Below are positions 1 to 8,092 of a DNA stretch of 64,000 nucleotides, piece after piece. The stretch is from CAJINA01 sp964636125 (GTDB taxonomy: Bacteria > Desulfobacterota > Desulfobacteria > Desulfobacterales > CAJINA01), in NCBI GenBank assembly GCA_964636125.1, contig CAZWPX010000010.1, positions 32,085 to 96,084 of the forward strand, read 5' to 3'. Below the pieces are notes generated by a model. The model was not told where the DNA came from and did not search any database. It worked only from the letters and a program-made list of their open reading frames with translations. The number at the start of each line of letters is the position of its first letter. Positions within the stretch are counted from its first letter, which is position 1. Position numbers and translations under genes: made by a program.

Positions 1-423
1 CGCCCGGGCCACCTCTTCCTCCAGAAAGTAACCCCCGCAGCAGGTTGTGGTGCCGGAAAGCAGCAGTTCCAGGCTGGCCAGCAGTGTTCCCCAGGTCACA
101 TTCTCGGGTGTCAGGAATTTATTTTCCGCCGGGAACATATGCTCGTTGAGCCATACGGCCAGCGGTAGGTCATCTGCCAGACCGCGGAAAAGGACCATGG
201 GCAGGTGGGTGTGGGTGTTAACCAGGCCGGGCATGATGAGACCGCCGTCCGCATTTACGGTCTCAGTGGCCTCCGGCAGGGGATCGTTTTCTAAATGGGC
301 CCGGAGTTCACAAATTGCGCCGTCCCTGACACAGATCAGGGCGTTGTCGATGATGTCGAAATCGGCGTTGACGGTTACCGCCGTGCCATTGTGAACGATC
401 AGGTCATATGTCGTGCGGTTCAT
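1..423 (-). CDS. mtaD: 5-methylthioadenosine/S-adenosylhomocysteine deaminase, 5' part only
   Basis: Amidohydrolase-superfamily deaminase; the 3' part lies beyond the left window edge, so only about 141 N-terminal residues are present. The reverse strand reads MNRTTYDLIVHNGTAVTVNA, a small beta-sandwich start, then the metal-binding NTHTHLPMVLFRGLADDLPL block, which is characteristic of MTA/SAH deaminases and related Trz/Atz enzymes. The HTH pair supplies two zinc or iron ligands. The family deaminates S-adenosylhomocysteine, methylthioadenosine or adenosine to the inosyl product in the cytosol. Its ATG overlaps the stop of the upstream dehydrogenase gene (ATGA), so translation is probably coupled. 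A nucleoside phosphorylase lies two genes upstream, which fits clearance of SAH/MTA or purine nucleosides. Exact substrate cannot be told from this fragment. Confidence 0.85.
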   Translation of the reverse strand, partial: MNRTTYDLIVHNGTAVTVNADFDIIDNALICVRDGAICELRAHLENDPLPEATETVNADGGLIMPGLVNTHTHLPMVLFRGLADDLPLAVWLNEHMFPAENKFLTPENVTWGTLLASLELLLSGTTTCCGGYFLEEEVARA

Positions 424-1418
424 GTGTGAAACCCTTCCAGAAGTATTTTCAGCGCCCCGGGCGCCCGGGCCGCTGCAAACGCCTGCAGGGCCCTGTCGAA
501 CGGGTATTTTCCTGTAATCAGGCGTTCAACGGGCATATCGCGCTCTTCTGCCAACAGGGCCAGTCCTTCGGCAAACAGGCCGCAGCGGGATCCTACGATG
601 GTGAGTTCATTGATCACTACCGGTGCAAGGTTCAGATCCCCCCGGGAAGCCAGGGTGGACTTCAAGACCAGGGTGCCCCGGGGACGGCAAATGGACAGGG
701 CGTCCTTGAACCCCTGTACGTTTCCGGTAGCCTCAACCACAATATCGGCACCGGCCACCGTATGGATATCGCGGGTCGTTTTGAGTGTACGCCAGGCTGC
801 CAGGGCAAGCTTTTCCCGATGGTGCCCGACCAGGGTCACCTGTTCGCACACGGTGGCCAGCACCCAGGCACACAGGAGGCCAAGGCGCCCGTCACCCAGA
901 ACAGCTACTTTTTCCGTGCCCTCCAGGGGTACCTGGGCCAGGATTTCGCAGGCCGCCGATACCGGTTCCACAAAAACAGCCCGGTCCGGGCGCATGCCGG
1001 CCGGTATAGCGTGCAGGTTGGCCACCGGGAGCGTGCAGTAGGCAGCCATGCAGCCGTCGTGACCTGAAATGCCCAGAACGGATCTCTCCGGGCAATGCCG
1101 GGCGAGTCCCTGGCGACACAGGCGGCAGGCGCCGCAGGCCGCGTTGATTTCACCGGCCACCAGCTTGCCGATCCATCTGGGATCGTCACACGCGTACACT
1201 TCGCCGACGAACTCATGCCCCAGGACTCCGTGGTACCCCATGTAGCCTTTGATAATCTCCAGGTCCGTTCCGCAGATCCCGGCTGTGTGGGTACGGATCA
1301 GGGCCCATCCGTGCGGGGGCACAGGGACCGGCCGGTCGGCCACCAGCCGCAGACGGCTATCGAATACAACCGCCGGCATGGTGCTGCGAATCTGCTTTGG
1401 TTTTGCTGCAACATCCAT
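420..1418 (-). CDS. Zinc-dependent medium-chain dehydrogenase (MDR family)
   Basis: 332-residue alcohol/polyol-dehydrogenase-like protein. Visible: GICGTD with the catalytic zinc Cys, LGHEFVGEV with the His-Glu pair, the four-Cys structural zinc loop CGACRLCRQGLARHC, and a Rossmann motif VAVLGDGRLGLL for NAD(P). It resembles the MDR_like subgroup of the alcohol dehydrogenases, whose substrates are poorly known, so no specific reaction is assigned. It starts 3 bp after the nucleoside phosphorylase stop and overlaps the deaminase start, so it belongs to the same operon. A role in handling a ribose- or deoxyribose-derived product is a guess from context. A later Met (residue 14) is a possible alternative start because no strong Shine-Dalgarno precedes the first ATG. 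Confidence 0.85.
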   Translation of the reverse strand: MDVAAKPKQIRSTMPAVVFDSRLRLVADRPVPVPPHGWALIRTHTAGICGTDLEIIKGYMGYHGVLGHEFVGEVYACDDPRWIGKLVAGEINAACGACRLCRQGLARHCPERSVLGISGHDGCMAAYCTLPVANLHAIPAGMRPDRAVFVEPVSAACEILAQVPLEGTEKVAVLGDGRLGLLCAWVLATVCEQVTLVGHHREKLALAAWRTLKTTRDIHTVAGADIVVEATGNVQGFKDALSICRPRGTLVLKSTLASRGDLNLAPVVINELTIVGSRCGLFAEGLALLAEERDMPVERLITGKYPFDRALQAFAAARAPGALKILLEGFHT

Positions 1419-1421
1419 AAT

Positions 1422-2255
1422 TTATTCTTTATTTCCCAGTTGATTCAACACGCGGGTGACCAGCTCAACGAGCTGCGGTACGGTTCGGCCTGCTACGGTG
1501 AGGACTTCTTCCACGGTGGCGGGCTCGGGTTCATCGGGGTTGTTGATATTGGTAATAATGGACAGGCCCAGCACCCGCAGGCCGCCGTGAATGGCGGCAA
1601 TCACTTCCTGGATGGTGGAGAAACCCACCGCATCGGCCCCGATTCGCTTGAGGAATCGGATCTCTGCCGGGGTTTCCAGGCTGGGTCCTTTTAGCCCCGC
1701 ATATACGCCCGGTGCCAGCCTGATCCCCAGGGCCCGGCCGGATTCGAGGGCGCTTTGGGCCAGCGTTTTATCATAGGCATCGATCATGTGCGGAAAACGG
1801 ATGCCCCATTGATCTTCATTGGGACCGATCAGCGGATTCTCACCGGTGAGGTTGATGTGGTCGGTAATCACCATGATATCGCCGCTGTTCAATCCCGAAT
1901 GAATCCCGCCGGCGGCATTGGTCAGGATAAGGGTTTTAACACCCAGGGCCTGCAGGACCCTGACCGGAAATGAAACTTCCCGGGGCGCGTAGCCTTCATA
2001 AAGATGAAAACGACCGTTCAGGGCCACAATATCCTGTCCGCAGGCTTGTCCGAACACCAGCCGGCCGGGATGACTGACAACGGTCGATTTCGGAAAATTG
2101 GGAATTTCCCGGTATTCAAGGATAGTGTGCGGCTTTACAAACGAGAGCACCTCACTCAGCCCGGTTCCGGTAAAAATACCGACGGCGGGCCGGGCGGGTG
2201 CGGCGGCTTTGAGAAAGGTAACCGTTTCGTTGACGGCTTGTCGATTACACTGCAT
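1422..2255 (-). CDS. Purine nucleoside phosphorylase (PNP/MTAP family)
   Basis: 277 residues, the usual length for trimeric PNP/MTA phosphorylases. The enzyme cleaves purine nucleosides with phosphate to base plus ribose-1-phosphate in the cytosol. Family blocks seen: GIFTGTGLSEV (phosphate loop), SHPGRLVFG, LNGRFHLYEGY, LTNAAGGI, GPSLETPAEIR and GADAVGFSTIQEV (canonical GMSTxPE). The base-recognition segment is TNINNPDEPEP instead of the common TNxAAG, so specificity may differ from a textbook PNP. The start is supported by an AGGGAGA ribosome site a few bases upstream. It is the first gene of the minus-strand salvage operon with an MDR dehydrogenase and an SAH/MTA deaminase; the 245-bp gap to the divergent NuoE-like gene should hold both promoters. 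Confidence 0.88.
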   Translation of the reverse strand: MQCNRQAVNETVTFLKAAAPARPAVGIFTGTGLSEVLSFVKPHTILEYREIPNFPKSTVVSHPGRLVFGQACGQDIVALNGRFHLYEGYAPREVSFPVRVLQALGVKTLILTNAAGGIHSGLNSGDIMVITDHINLTGENPLIGPNEDQWGIRFPHMIDAYDKTLAQSALESGRALGIRLAPGVYAGLKGPSLETPAEIRFLKRIGADAVGFSTIQEVIAAIHGGLRVLGLSIITNINNPDEPEPATVEEVLTVAGRTVPQLVELVTRVLNQLGNKE

Positions 2256-2402
2256 GCTTCTCCCTGGCCGGCTAAGATTTTTGACGTCCTTGAACTGGGT
2301 GAAATTTTCCCATTTATCAATGGATGCAATTTAGCAGATTAAAGCCGTCCTGTGCAAAAAAATCTTTTCACCGTTTTTAGCGTGCCATCTGCCATGAACC
2401 CA

Positions 2403-2431
2403 TTGACAAGGGGGAATTTGTGTGAAAAACT
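2403..2431 (+). promoter_or_regulatory. Possible sigma-70 promoter of the NuoEF-type operon
   Basis: A perfect TTGACA at 2403-2408 lies about 95 bp upstream of the NuoE-like start. The best -10 at 17-bp spacing, AAAACT at 2426-2431, is weak, so only the -35 is convincing. Confidence 0.3.
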
Positions 2432-2500
2432 ACCTCGTTATGTTGCCAGGTGTTCCGGTTGCCGGGACTTCAATTTGCTACGAATAACAGGGATTTAAAC

Positions 2501-2995
2501 ATGAGTAGAGTGATCCAGAGACAACATCCTGACATAGATGGCGCCATGTGGACGGCCATTGATCAAGTGATTGCGGAAAACCGGGGTAAATCGGGTTCGA
2601 TCATCACCGTTTTGCGTGAGAGTCAGGCGATTGCCGGCTACCTGCCGGTTGAGTTGATCGATTATATCAGCGCCCATATGAATCTTCCGGTGAGCGAGGT
2701 TTTCGGGGTCGCCTCTTTTTATTCACTTTTTTCGATGAAACCCAAAGGCCGGCATACCGTCAGGATGTGCCTGGGGACGGCCTGCTATGTCAAAGGTGTC
2801 AAGGAAGCACTGGCCCGGATATCCAACACCTTTGAGGTTGCTGAGGGGGAAACCTCTGAAAACAGGCGGTTTTCGCTGGAAGGGGTCAGGTGCCTGGGTG
2901 CTTGCGGGCTCGCCCCGGTCATGGTTGTGGGCGGTGACACCTATGGAGACATCAGTGCCGATAAAGTAATCGATATTCTTGAAAAATATGAGTAG
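2501..2995 (+). CDS. NuoE-like [2Fe-2S] subunit of an NAD(P)H-linked flavin/Fe-S complex
   Basis: 164-residue thioredoxin-fold ferredoxin subunit of the NuoE/HydC/HndA/StnA family. The cluster ligands are seen as C90-x4-C95 (CLGTAC) and C131-x3-C135 (CLGACG); the helical N-terminus is also typical. It passes electrons to or from the NuoF-like partner. I chose the ATG at 2501: the family begins shortly before the segment VIQRQHPDIDG, a weak AGGGA lies upstream, and the 17-codon upstream extension looks unlike the family. First gene of the plus-strand operon with a DRTGG protein, a NuoF/HndC-like subunit and an RnfB-GltD fusion. No other complex I subunit is nearby, so it is not respiratory complex I. 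Confidence 0.9.
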   Translation: MSRVIQRQHPDIDGAMWTAIDQVIAENRGKSGSIITVLRESQAIAGYLPVELIDYISAHMNLPVSEVFGVASFYSLFSMKPKGRHTVRMCLGTACYVKGVKEALARISNTFEVAEGETSENRRFSLEGVRCLGACGLAPVMVVGGDTYGDISADKVIDILEKYE

Positions 2996-3022
2996 ATAAT
3001 GACCTGTCAGGTTCCGGGCAAC

Positions 3023-3037
3023 AAACCCTTCGGGTTT
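3023..3037 (+). other. Small intercistronic hairpin
   Basis: AAACCC-TTC-GGGTTT forms a 6-bp stem followed by T, between the NuoE-like gene and the DRTGG gene. It is too weak to be called a terminator; it could tune relative expression or RNA stability in the operon. Confidence 0.3.
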
Positions 3038-3055
3038 TGAAAGGGACGGGTTTTC

Positions 3056-3409
3056 ATGAAACTGGATGAGATCAGAGACATATTAAAGGCGACTGTGCTG
3101 GCAGGCGAAGAACACCTGTCCAAGACAGTTCTGGCGGCCGGCGGTGCGGACCTGATGGATGACATTCTTTCCGCAGTGGCGGAAGGGAGCGTGCTGCTGA
3201 CCGGGCTCACGACGGAAAAGGTGCTGCGCACAGCCAAGATTGCGGGGGTCACTGTCATTGTATTTGTCCGGGGCAAGAAACCCGGGGACAGCTTGCTGGA
3301 AATTGCCCGATCCTATGCGCTGCCCGTAATGACAACCGAGTATTCCCTCTTTGTAGCCTGCGGACGGCTTTACATGAATGGGCTGCGGGGAATGGATGGA
3401 TCATGGTGA
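3056..3409 (+). CDS. DRTGG-domain protein (HPr kinase N-terminal-like)
   Basis: 117 residues matching the DRTGG fold that also occurs in HPr kinase N-termini and in hydrogenase/NuoEF-like gene clusters of anaerobes. Seen: an alpha/beta core with GGADLMDDILSAVAEGSVLL, then VIVFVRGKKPG, then a terminal segment LPVMTTEYSLFVACGRLY typical of this family. There are no nucleotide-binding or catalytic motifs, so it is probably a small regulatory or structural accessory of the redox complex rather than an enzyme. A good ribosome site (AAGGGACGG) precedes the ATG. It lies between nuoE- and nuoF-like genes with short spacers, an arrangement known from Hnd-type hydrogenase loci, although no hydrogenase catalytic subunit is present here. 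Confidence 0.8.
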   Translation: MKLDEIRDILKATVLAGEEHLSKTVLAAGGADLMDDILSAVAEGSVLLTGLTTEKVLRTAKIAGVTVIVFVRGKKPGDSLLEIARSYALPVMTTEYSLFVACGRLYMNGLRGMDGSW

Positions 3410-3430
3410 GACCATAAACGAGGAGAATCG

Positions 3431-5278
3431 ATGCAGAGACTGACCAGGGAAACGCTTGTGGACAAACAGGCTGCCGAGAAGCAGCGCCTTGCGGATACAT
3501 CTGTCAAAAAACTGCTGATTTGCGGCGGGACCGGATGCCATGCCACAGGAAGTATTGCCCTTAAAAAGACGCTTGAAAGTGAGCTGGAAAACAAGGGCCT
3601 GCGGGACAAGGTTCAGGTGATTGAAACCGGCTGTAACGGGTTTTGCGCCATGGGCCCTCTCATGGTGATACAGCCGGATGGTGTGTTTTACCAGAAAATA
3701 AAAGCCGAGGATGTCCCTGAACTGATCGACGAGCACCTCGTCAACAACAAACAAGTTAAGCACCTGCTTTTCAAAGACCCCGTTACGAAGAAACGCATCC
3801 CCAAGCAGGACGACATTCCTTTTTTTGCCCACCAGATGCCTCGGGCCCTGCGGAACAAAGGGGTCATCGACCCTGAATCCATAGATGATTACATTGGCCG
3901 GGATGGCTACCAGGGGGCCTGCCGGGCCTTGCTGGACATTACCCCGGACGATATTGTCGAGCAGGTGAAGATATCCGGTATACGGGGCCGCGGCGGGGCC
4001 GGTTTCCCTACCGGTCTGAAATGGGGCTTTGCCAAGGCCAGCCCCGGTGTGGTCAAGTATGTACTTTGCAACGCCGATGAAGGCGATCCGGGGGCTTTCA
4101 TGGATCGCAGTATTCTGGAAGCCGATCCGCATGCGGTTATCGAAGGCATGCTGATTGCCGCACGAGCTATTCATGCGAAAAAAGGCTATATCTATGCCCG
4201 TACGGAATACCCGCTGGCCATAAAAAGACTTGAAATTGCAATTGCACAGGCAACCGCTTACGGCTTGCTGGGCGAGGATATCCTGGGGTCGGACTTTAAT
4301 TTTACGGTAGAGATCTACCAGGGGGCTGGTGCGTTTGTATGCGGTGAAGAGACGGCCCTGATGCGCTCCATTGAAGGCCGGCGGGGTATGCCGCGGCCGC
4401 GGCCGCCTTTTCCTGCGCATAAAGGCCTGTGGGAAAAACCCACCATTCTAAATAATGTTGAGACCCTGGCCAATGTCCCCCAGATCATTTTGAACGGGGG
4501 CCAATGGTATGCCGACGTGGGGACGGAGACCAGCAAAGGCACCAAGGTTTTTGCAATTTCCGGGGATGTGAACAACATCGGCCTTGTAGAAGTGCCCATG
4601 GGCACACCACTACGCACCATCATCTATGATATTGGCGGCGGCATCCCGGGCAAGAAGAAATTCAAGGCCGTCCAGTTGGGCGGGCCTTCCGGGGGGTGTG
4701 TCCCTGAGCAATACCTCGATACCCCGGTCGATTATGAGGAGATTGCCAAAGTTGGGGCCATCATGGGGTCCGGCGGTGTGATTGTCATGGACGAAAGCAC
4801 CTGTATGGTCGATATGGCCAGGTTCTTTATGGAATTTATACAGGACGAGTCCTGCGGCAAGTGCACCCCCTGCCGGGAGGGGACTCGCCGGCTGCTGCAG
4901 ATTCTGGAAAAGATCTGTGCCGGCCATGGCACGGCTCGGGACATCGGTGAACTTGAATCGCTGTCGGAGGTCATTAAAAACACAGCCCTGTGCGGTCTGG
5001 GGCAAACGGCTCCCAACCCGGTTTTGTCTACCCTGCGGTACTTCCGGGCGGAATATGATGCCCACATCGATGAAAAAAGATGCCCTGCAAAACGGTGTGT
5101 CGAGTTACTGAAATTTGAAGTGGATGTTGCGGCCTGTAAAAAATGCGGGTTATGTTTCAAGGCCTGTCCCACCGACGCCATCACATGGGCGAAAAAGCAA
5201 CCGGCCCATATAGATACGGACAAGTGTATCCAGTGCATGACGTGTTTTGAAAAATGCAAGTTTGACGCCATATTTTAA
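3431..5278 (+). CDS. NuoF/HndC-like flavoprotein with extra Fe-S domains
   Basis: 615-residue NAD(P)H-oxidising/reducing subunit. Domains in order: N-terminal thioredoxin-like [2Fe-2S] domain (about 25-110; Cys in CGGTGCHATG and TGCNGFCAMG); the 51-kDa FMN/NAD core (about 130-460) with GRGGAGFPTGLKWGFA, NADEGDPGAFMDR and GAGAFVCGEETAL; the [4Fe-4S] site ESCGKCTPCREG near residue 474; and a C-terminal two-cluster ferredoxin (567-615) with CKKCGLCFKACP and CIQCMTCFEKC. This layout is that of HydB/HndC/StnB, the flavin-bifurcating subunit family, which is longer than respiratory NuoF. The absence of hydrogenase and the presence of an RnfB-GltD fusion downstream favour an Stn/Nfn-like transhydrogenase. 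The N-terminus is preceded by GAGGAG, supporting this start. Confidence 0.9.
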   Translation: MQRLTRETLVDKQAAEKQRLADTSVKKLLICGGTGCHATGSIALKKTLESELENKGLRDKVQVIETGCNGFCAMGPLMVIQPDGVFYQKIKAEDVPELIDEHLVNNKQVKHLLFKDPVTKKRIPKQDDIPFFAHQMPRALRNKGVIDPESIDDYIGRDGYQGACRALLDITPDDIVEQVKISGIRGRGGAGFPTGLKWGFAKASPGVVKYVLCNADEGDPGAFMDRSILEADPHAVIEGMLIAARAIHAKKGYIYARTEYPLAIKRLEIAIAQATAYGLLGEDILGSDFNFTVEIYQGAGAFVCGEETALMRSIEGRRGMPRPRPPFPAHKGLWEKPTILNNVETLANVPQIILNGGQWYADVGTETSKGTKVFAISGDVNNIGLVEVPMGTPLRTIIYDIGGGIPGKKKFKAVQLGGPSGGCVPEQYLDTPVDYEEIAKVGAIMGSGGVIVMDESTCMVDMARFFMEFIQDESCGKCTPCREGTRRLLQILEKICAGHGTARDIGELESLSEVIKNTALCGLGQTAPNPVLSTLRYFRAEYDAHIDEKRCPAKRCVELLKFEVDVAACKKCGLCFKACPTDAITWAKKQPAHIDTDKCIQCMTCFEKCKFDAIF

Positions 5279-5325
5279 ATAGTGTCCATCCAGTCCGAGA
5301 TGGGTAAGAACGAGGAGAGTTCAAC

Positions 5326-7431
5326 ATGATACAAGCGGTTTTCATTCTAGGTGGAATCGGGGTTGTCGTGGGTATCGGCCTGGCGCTGGCCTCGAAGATC
5401 TTTTACGTGTATGTTGATCCTCAAATCCTGGCCATTGATGATGTCCTGCCCGGCGCGAATTGCGGCGGCTGCGGTCTGCCGGGGTGCAGTGCCAACGCCG
5501 AAGCCATTGCCAAGGGCCAGGCTGCGCCCAATTCCTGCGTGGCGGCCGGACCGGAAACAGCTGAAGCCATTGCGGCTATCCTGGGCGTCGCCCTGGAAGC
5601 CAAGGAACCTGATATCGCGCTGCCGGGGTGCACCTATGGTGTCGACAGCGCGGCCACCAAGTTTATCTACAACGGGATTGGCGACTGCCGCGGGGCCGCT
5701 ATGCTGAGCGGTGGCATGAAAGTCTGCAATATCGGATGCCTGGGATTGGGCAGTTGTGCCAAAGCCTGCCCGTTCGATGCAATTGTGATGGGCCCTGAAG
5801 GTTTGCCGGTGGTGGACGAACAACTCTGCACCGGGTGCGGTACCTGCGAGCGGGTTTGTCCCAAACACATCATCAAGCTCTCATCGGTGACCCGCAGGAT
5901 ACTGCGCGAGTACACCACCGACGACTGCACGACACCCTGCCAGCGGGCCTGCCCGGCAGGTATCAATATCAGTGAGTATATCCGACAGATTACCCTCGGG
6001 GATTTTAAGCGGTCGGTGCAGGTAATTAAGGAGCGGAATCCTTTTCCGACGATTATCGGGCGCATCTGCCCGCGGCCGTGCGAGGAAGAGTGCCGGCGCA
6101 AGTATAGCGATGAACCGGTGGCAATCAACTATCTTAAAAGATTTGCTGCGGATTACGAGCGTACCATCGGTGAACGGGTGCAACCCTTTTGTGCGCCCCG
6201 GACGGGGCGTAAAATAGCGGTGGTGGGCGGCGGTGTACAGGGGCTTTCGGTGGCTTTCTTTTGTGCCCGTTTAGGACATGCGCCCACAGTTTTTGAAGCA
6301 ACCGATGCACTCGGTGGACTTTTGCGCCGGGCGATTTCCAAGTACCGTCTATCCCTGGATATTCTGGACTGGGACGTTAAAGGGGTTCTTGAACTTGGTG
6401 TCGAAGCCCGCACCGGTCAGGCTCTGGGCCTCGATTTTACAATTGCCGAACTGCTGGCCGAAGGCCACGCAGCTGTATTTCTGGCGGCCGGCGGCTGGGA
6501 CAGCAAGCTTTTAAGAACCGGAGGCGGGCAGGCGGAGCAGAGTGTCCCCGGTACCTATCTGCTGATCGATCTGCTGAGCGAAACCCGGCTGAAAACCGGG
6601 GCCCTGGAGATGGGCTCGGATGTCGTCCTGTACGGCGGGTCTGCATCTGTGATAGATGCGGCTGTCACCTGTCGGCAGCTTGGGGCCGAAAATGTGACGG
6701 TTCTTTTCAAAGAAAAAGCTGCTGAAGTTGGACTGAATTCAGAATTTATAAAAAAGACAGTCGCAGCAGAGGTGCAGGTTATTTACGCGGGTGCGCTTAC
6801 CCGGCTCGCGGGGCAGGGTGACCAGCTTGAAGAGGTGACCTACCTCACCGCGAACGATGACACGCCTCAATCACTTGCCTGCAACACGCTGTTTTTAGCC
6901 AGCGGCCGAATGCCGGAGCTTATCTTCCGAGAAATTGAAACTGAAGAGACTTTAGAAGGAACGGCCGACAGCACTCAGACCACAGACGGGACATTGGCCT
7001 GGGAAGGACTGAGTCCCTACAAAAAGCCGGCGTTTAAGGATGAGGTCGGGCTGCTGGCTGCGGGTGACGAACTGACCGACTTCAGTGCGGCCATCAAAGC
7101 GATTGGCGCCGGTCGGAGAGCCGCGGCTTCGATTCACCAGATCATGTACGGCTTGCCGCTTGACCTGGAACCGGACGTTGTGACGCCGACTTCAAATATT
7201 CAGAATGTTTTTGCGGTTGATAACGTAAAGCGCACAAACCGGCAAATTATGCCCCTGTGCCCTGAACCGGAACTGGCCAAATGTGGTGATCTGGAAAAGG
7301 GCTATTCTCCGGAGGCGGCTGCGGCTGAAGCCAATCGGTGCCTGCAGTGTGGTCTGATTTGCTATAAACAAGAGCCCGTCGCCCCGTTGACGGATGACAC
7401 CACCGCTGCTGCGGTGATCAGCGGCGGCTGA
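5326..7431 (+). CDS. RnfB-type Fe-S domain fused to GltD/NfnB-like FAD oxidoreductase
   Basis: 701-residue fusion. Residues 1-27 form one hydrophobic helix like the RnfB anchor; C46, C49, C54 and C71 give the RnfB [4Fe-4S] motif (CGGCGLPGC...C). Ferredoxin-type clusters follow at about 135-185 (LGSCAKACPFDAI, CTGCGTCERVCP). Residues 200-690 resemble the glutamate synthase small subunit/NfnB: Fe-S segment CTTPCQRACPAG...CPRPCEEEC, FAD motif VVGGGVQG near 299, and terminal CLQCGLIC. The second Rossmann motif is altered (LYGGSASVIDAA in place of GGGNTAMD), so NAD(P) binding there needs checking. With the NuoE/NuoF-like genes this matches a StnABC-type electron-bifurcating transhydrogenase. The RnfB anchor would place it at the membrane. 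Function is inferred; the fold assignments are clear. Confidence 0.85.
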   Translation: MIQAVFILGGIGVVVGIGLALASKIFYVYVDPQILAIDDVLPGANCGGCGLPGCSANAEAIAKGQAAPNSCVAAGPETAEAIAAILGVALEAKEPDIALPGCTYGVDSAATKFIYNGIGDCRGAAMLSGGMKVCNIGCLGLGSCAKACPFDAIVMGPEGLPVVDEQLCTGCGTCERVCPKHIIKLSSVTRRILREYTTDDCTTPCQRACPAGINISEYIRQITLGDFKRSVQVIKERNPFPTIIGRICPRPCEEECRRKYSDEPVAINYLKRFAADYERTIGERVQPFCAPRTGRKIAVVGGGVQGLSVAFFCARLGHAPTVFEATDALGGLLRRAISKYRLSLDILDWDVKGVLELGVEARTGQALGLDFTIAELLAEGHAAVFLAAGGWDSKLLRTGGGQAEQSVPGTYLLIDLLSETRLKTGALEMGSDVVLYGGSASVIDAAVTCRQLGAENVTVLFKEKAAEVGLNSEFIKKTVAAEVQVIYAGALTRLAGQGDQLEEVTYLTANDDTPQSLACNTLFLASGRMPELIFREIETEETLEGTADSTQTTDGTLAWEGLSPYKKPAFKDEVGLLAAGDELTDFSAAIKAIGAGRRAAASIHQIMYGLPLDLEPDVVTPTSNIQNVFAVDNVKRTNRQIMPLCPEPELAKCGDLEKGYSPEAAAAEANRCLQCGLICYKQEPVAPLTDDTTAAAVISGG

Positions 7432-7491
7432 TGCAACCACAGTCCGGGCAGTCCAAGCGATTGTTTCCGGAAGGATATCTCATGTTCGTCT

Positions 7492-7537
7492 TTAGGCCTG
7501 TTTTCCTGCTTCTATAAGCACACGGGAATAGGCCTAA
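7492..7537 (+). other. Nested inverted repeat upstream of rseC
   Basis: A perfect 8-bp outer repeat (TTAGGCCT 7492-7499, AGGCCTAA 7530-7537) encloses a second stem TGCTT-CTAT-AAGCA (7507-7520). It lies 20 bp before the TTG start of rseC. It could be an RNA hairpin influencing rseC translation or an operator; no T-run follows. Confidence 0.4.
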
Positions 7538-7557
7538 TCCTTTTTGGGGAGTTAAAA

Positions 7558-8034
7558 TTGGCCACTGAGCATGCTACGGTAACCGAAGTAATTGAGGGGG
7601 ACACCTGGGTGGAGGCTACGCCTTCAGCTGCCTGTGAAGGTTGCGCGTCCCGGGGTTCCTGCCACGCGGTGGGTAAAGAGAAAAACCGGGTGAAGGTCAT
7701 CAATCCGCTGGAAGCCCGGGTGGGGGACGCGGTTGTCATTACCTTTGAGACCGGATCGTTACTGAAAGCGTTGTTCCTGCTGTATATGGTGCCGATAATC
7801 GCCCTGCTGGCCGGGGCCTGCCTGGGCAACTGGCTGATTGCACCTCTTTTGGGCAAGAACCCCTCCGGGGCGGCGGCGGCCACAGGCTTTATTTGCTTTT
7901 TTGCAGCGATCTGGCTGGCCCAAAAAGTAGCCAGCCGTTTGGAAATGCAGACTGCTTACCAACCTAAAATTACCCGGATAGTCAGGCGCGGCTCCGGACT
8001 GGTCCCGCTGGCCTCCCAGGTTCTGGACAGCTGA
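7558..8034 (+). CDS. rseC: RseC/MucC-family membrane protein
   Basis: 158 residues with the SoxR-reducing/sigma-E regulator RseC layout. It has a cytoplasmic Cys-rich N-terminus (AACEGCASRGSCHAVG), a hydrophilic strand region, then two transmembrane helices (about 62-84 and 96-120). It starts with TTG; GGGGAG lies about 10 bases upstream and no in-frame ATG gives the conserved N-terminus. In Desulfobacterota, rseC genes often accompany Rnf or NuoEF-like electron-transfer genes, and here it follows the RnfB-GltD fusion by 126 bp on the same strand. That suggests a role in maturation or redox control of a membrane-bound Fe-S complex, but this is context-based. Confidence 0.8.
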   Translation: MATEHATVTEVIEGDTWVEATPSAACEGCASRGSCHAVGKEKNRVKVINPLEARVGDAVVITFETGSLLKALFLLYMVPIIALLAGACLGNWLIAPLLGKNPSGAAAATGFICFFAAIWLAQKVASRLEMQTAYQPKITRIVRRGSGLVPLASQVLDS

Positions 8035-8092
8035 GCATACCGTGAGGTGGGACAACCGGCCAGTGGCTGCCGTGAGCGTACTGGACTGGGGG

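Noticed and set aside
408..1067. Plus-strand frame of 219 codons opposite the MDR dehydrogenase
   Set aside because: It lies entirely antisense to a clear enzyme with zinc motifs and has no family features.
3401..4420. Long minus-strand frame opposite the NuoF-like gene
   Set aside because: It is antisense to a strongly conserved flavoprotein; composition reflects complementary codons only.
2501..5278. Part of respiratory complex I or an Fe-Fe hydrogenase
   Set aside because: No other nuo subunits and no hydrogenase H-cluster subunit are nearby; the RnfB-GltD fusion fits a transhydrogenase better.
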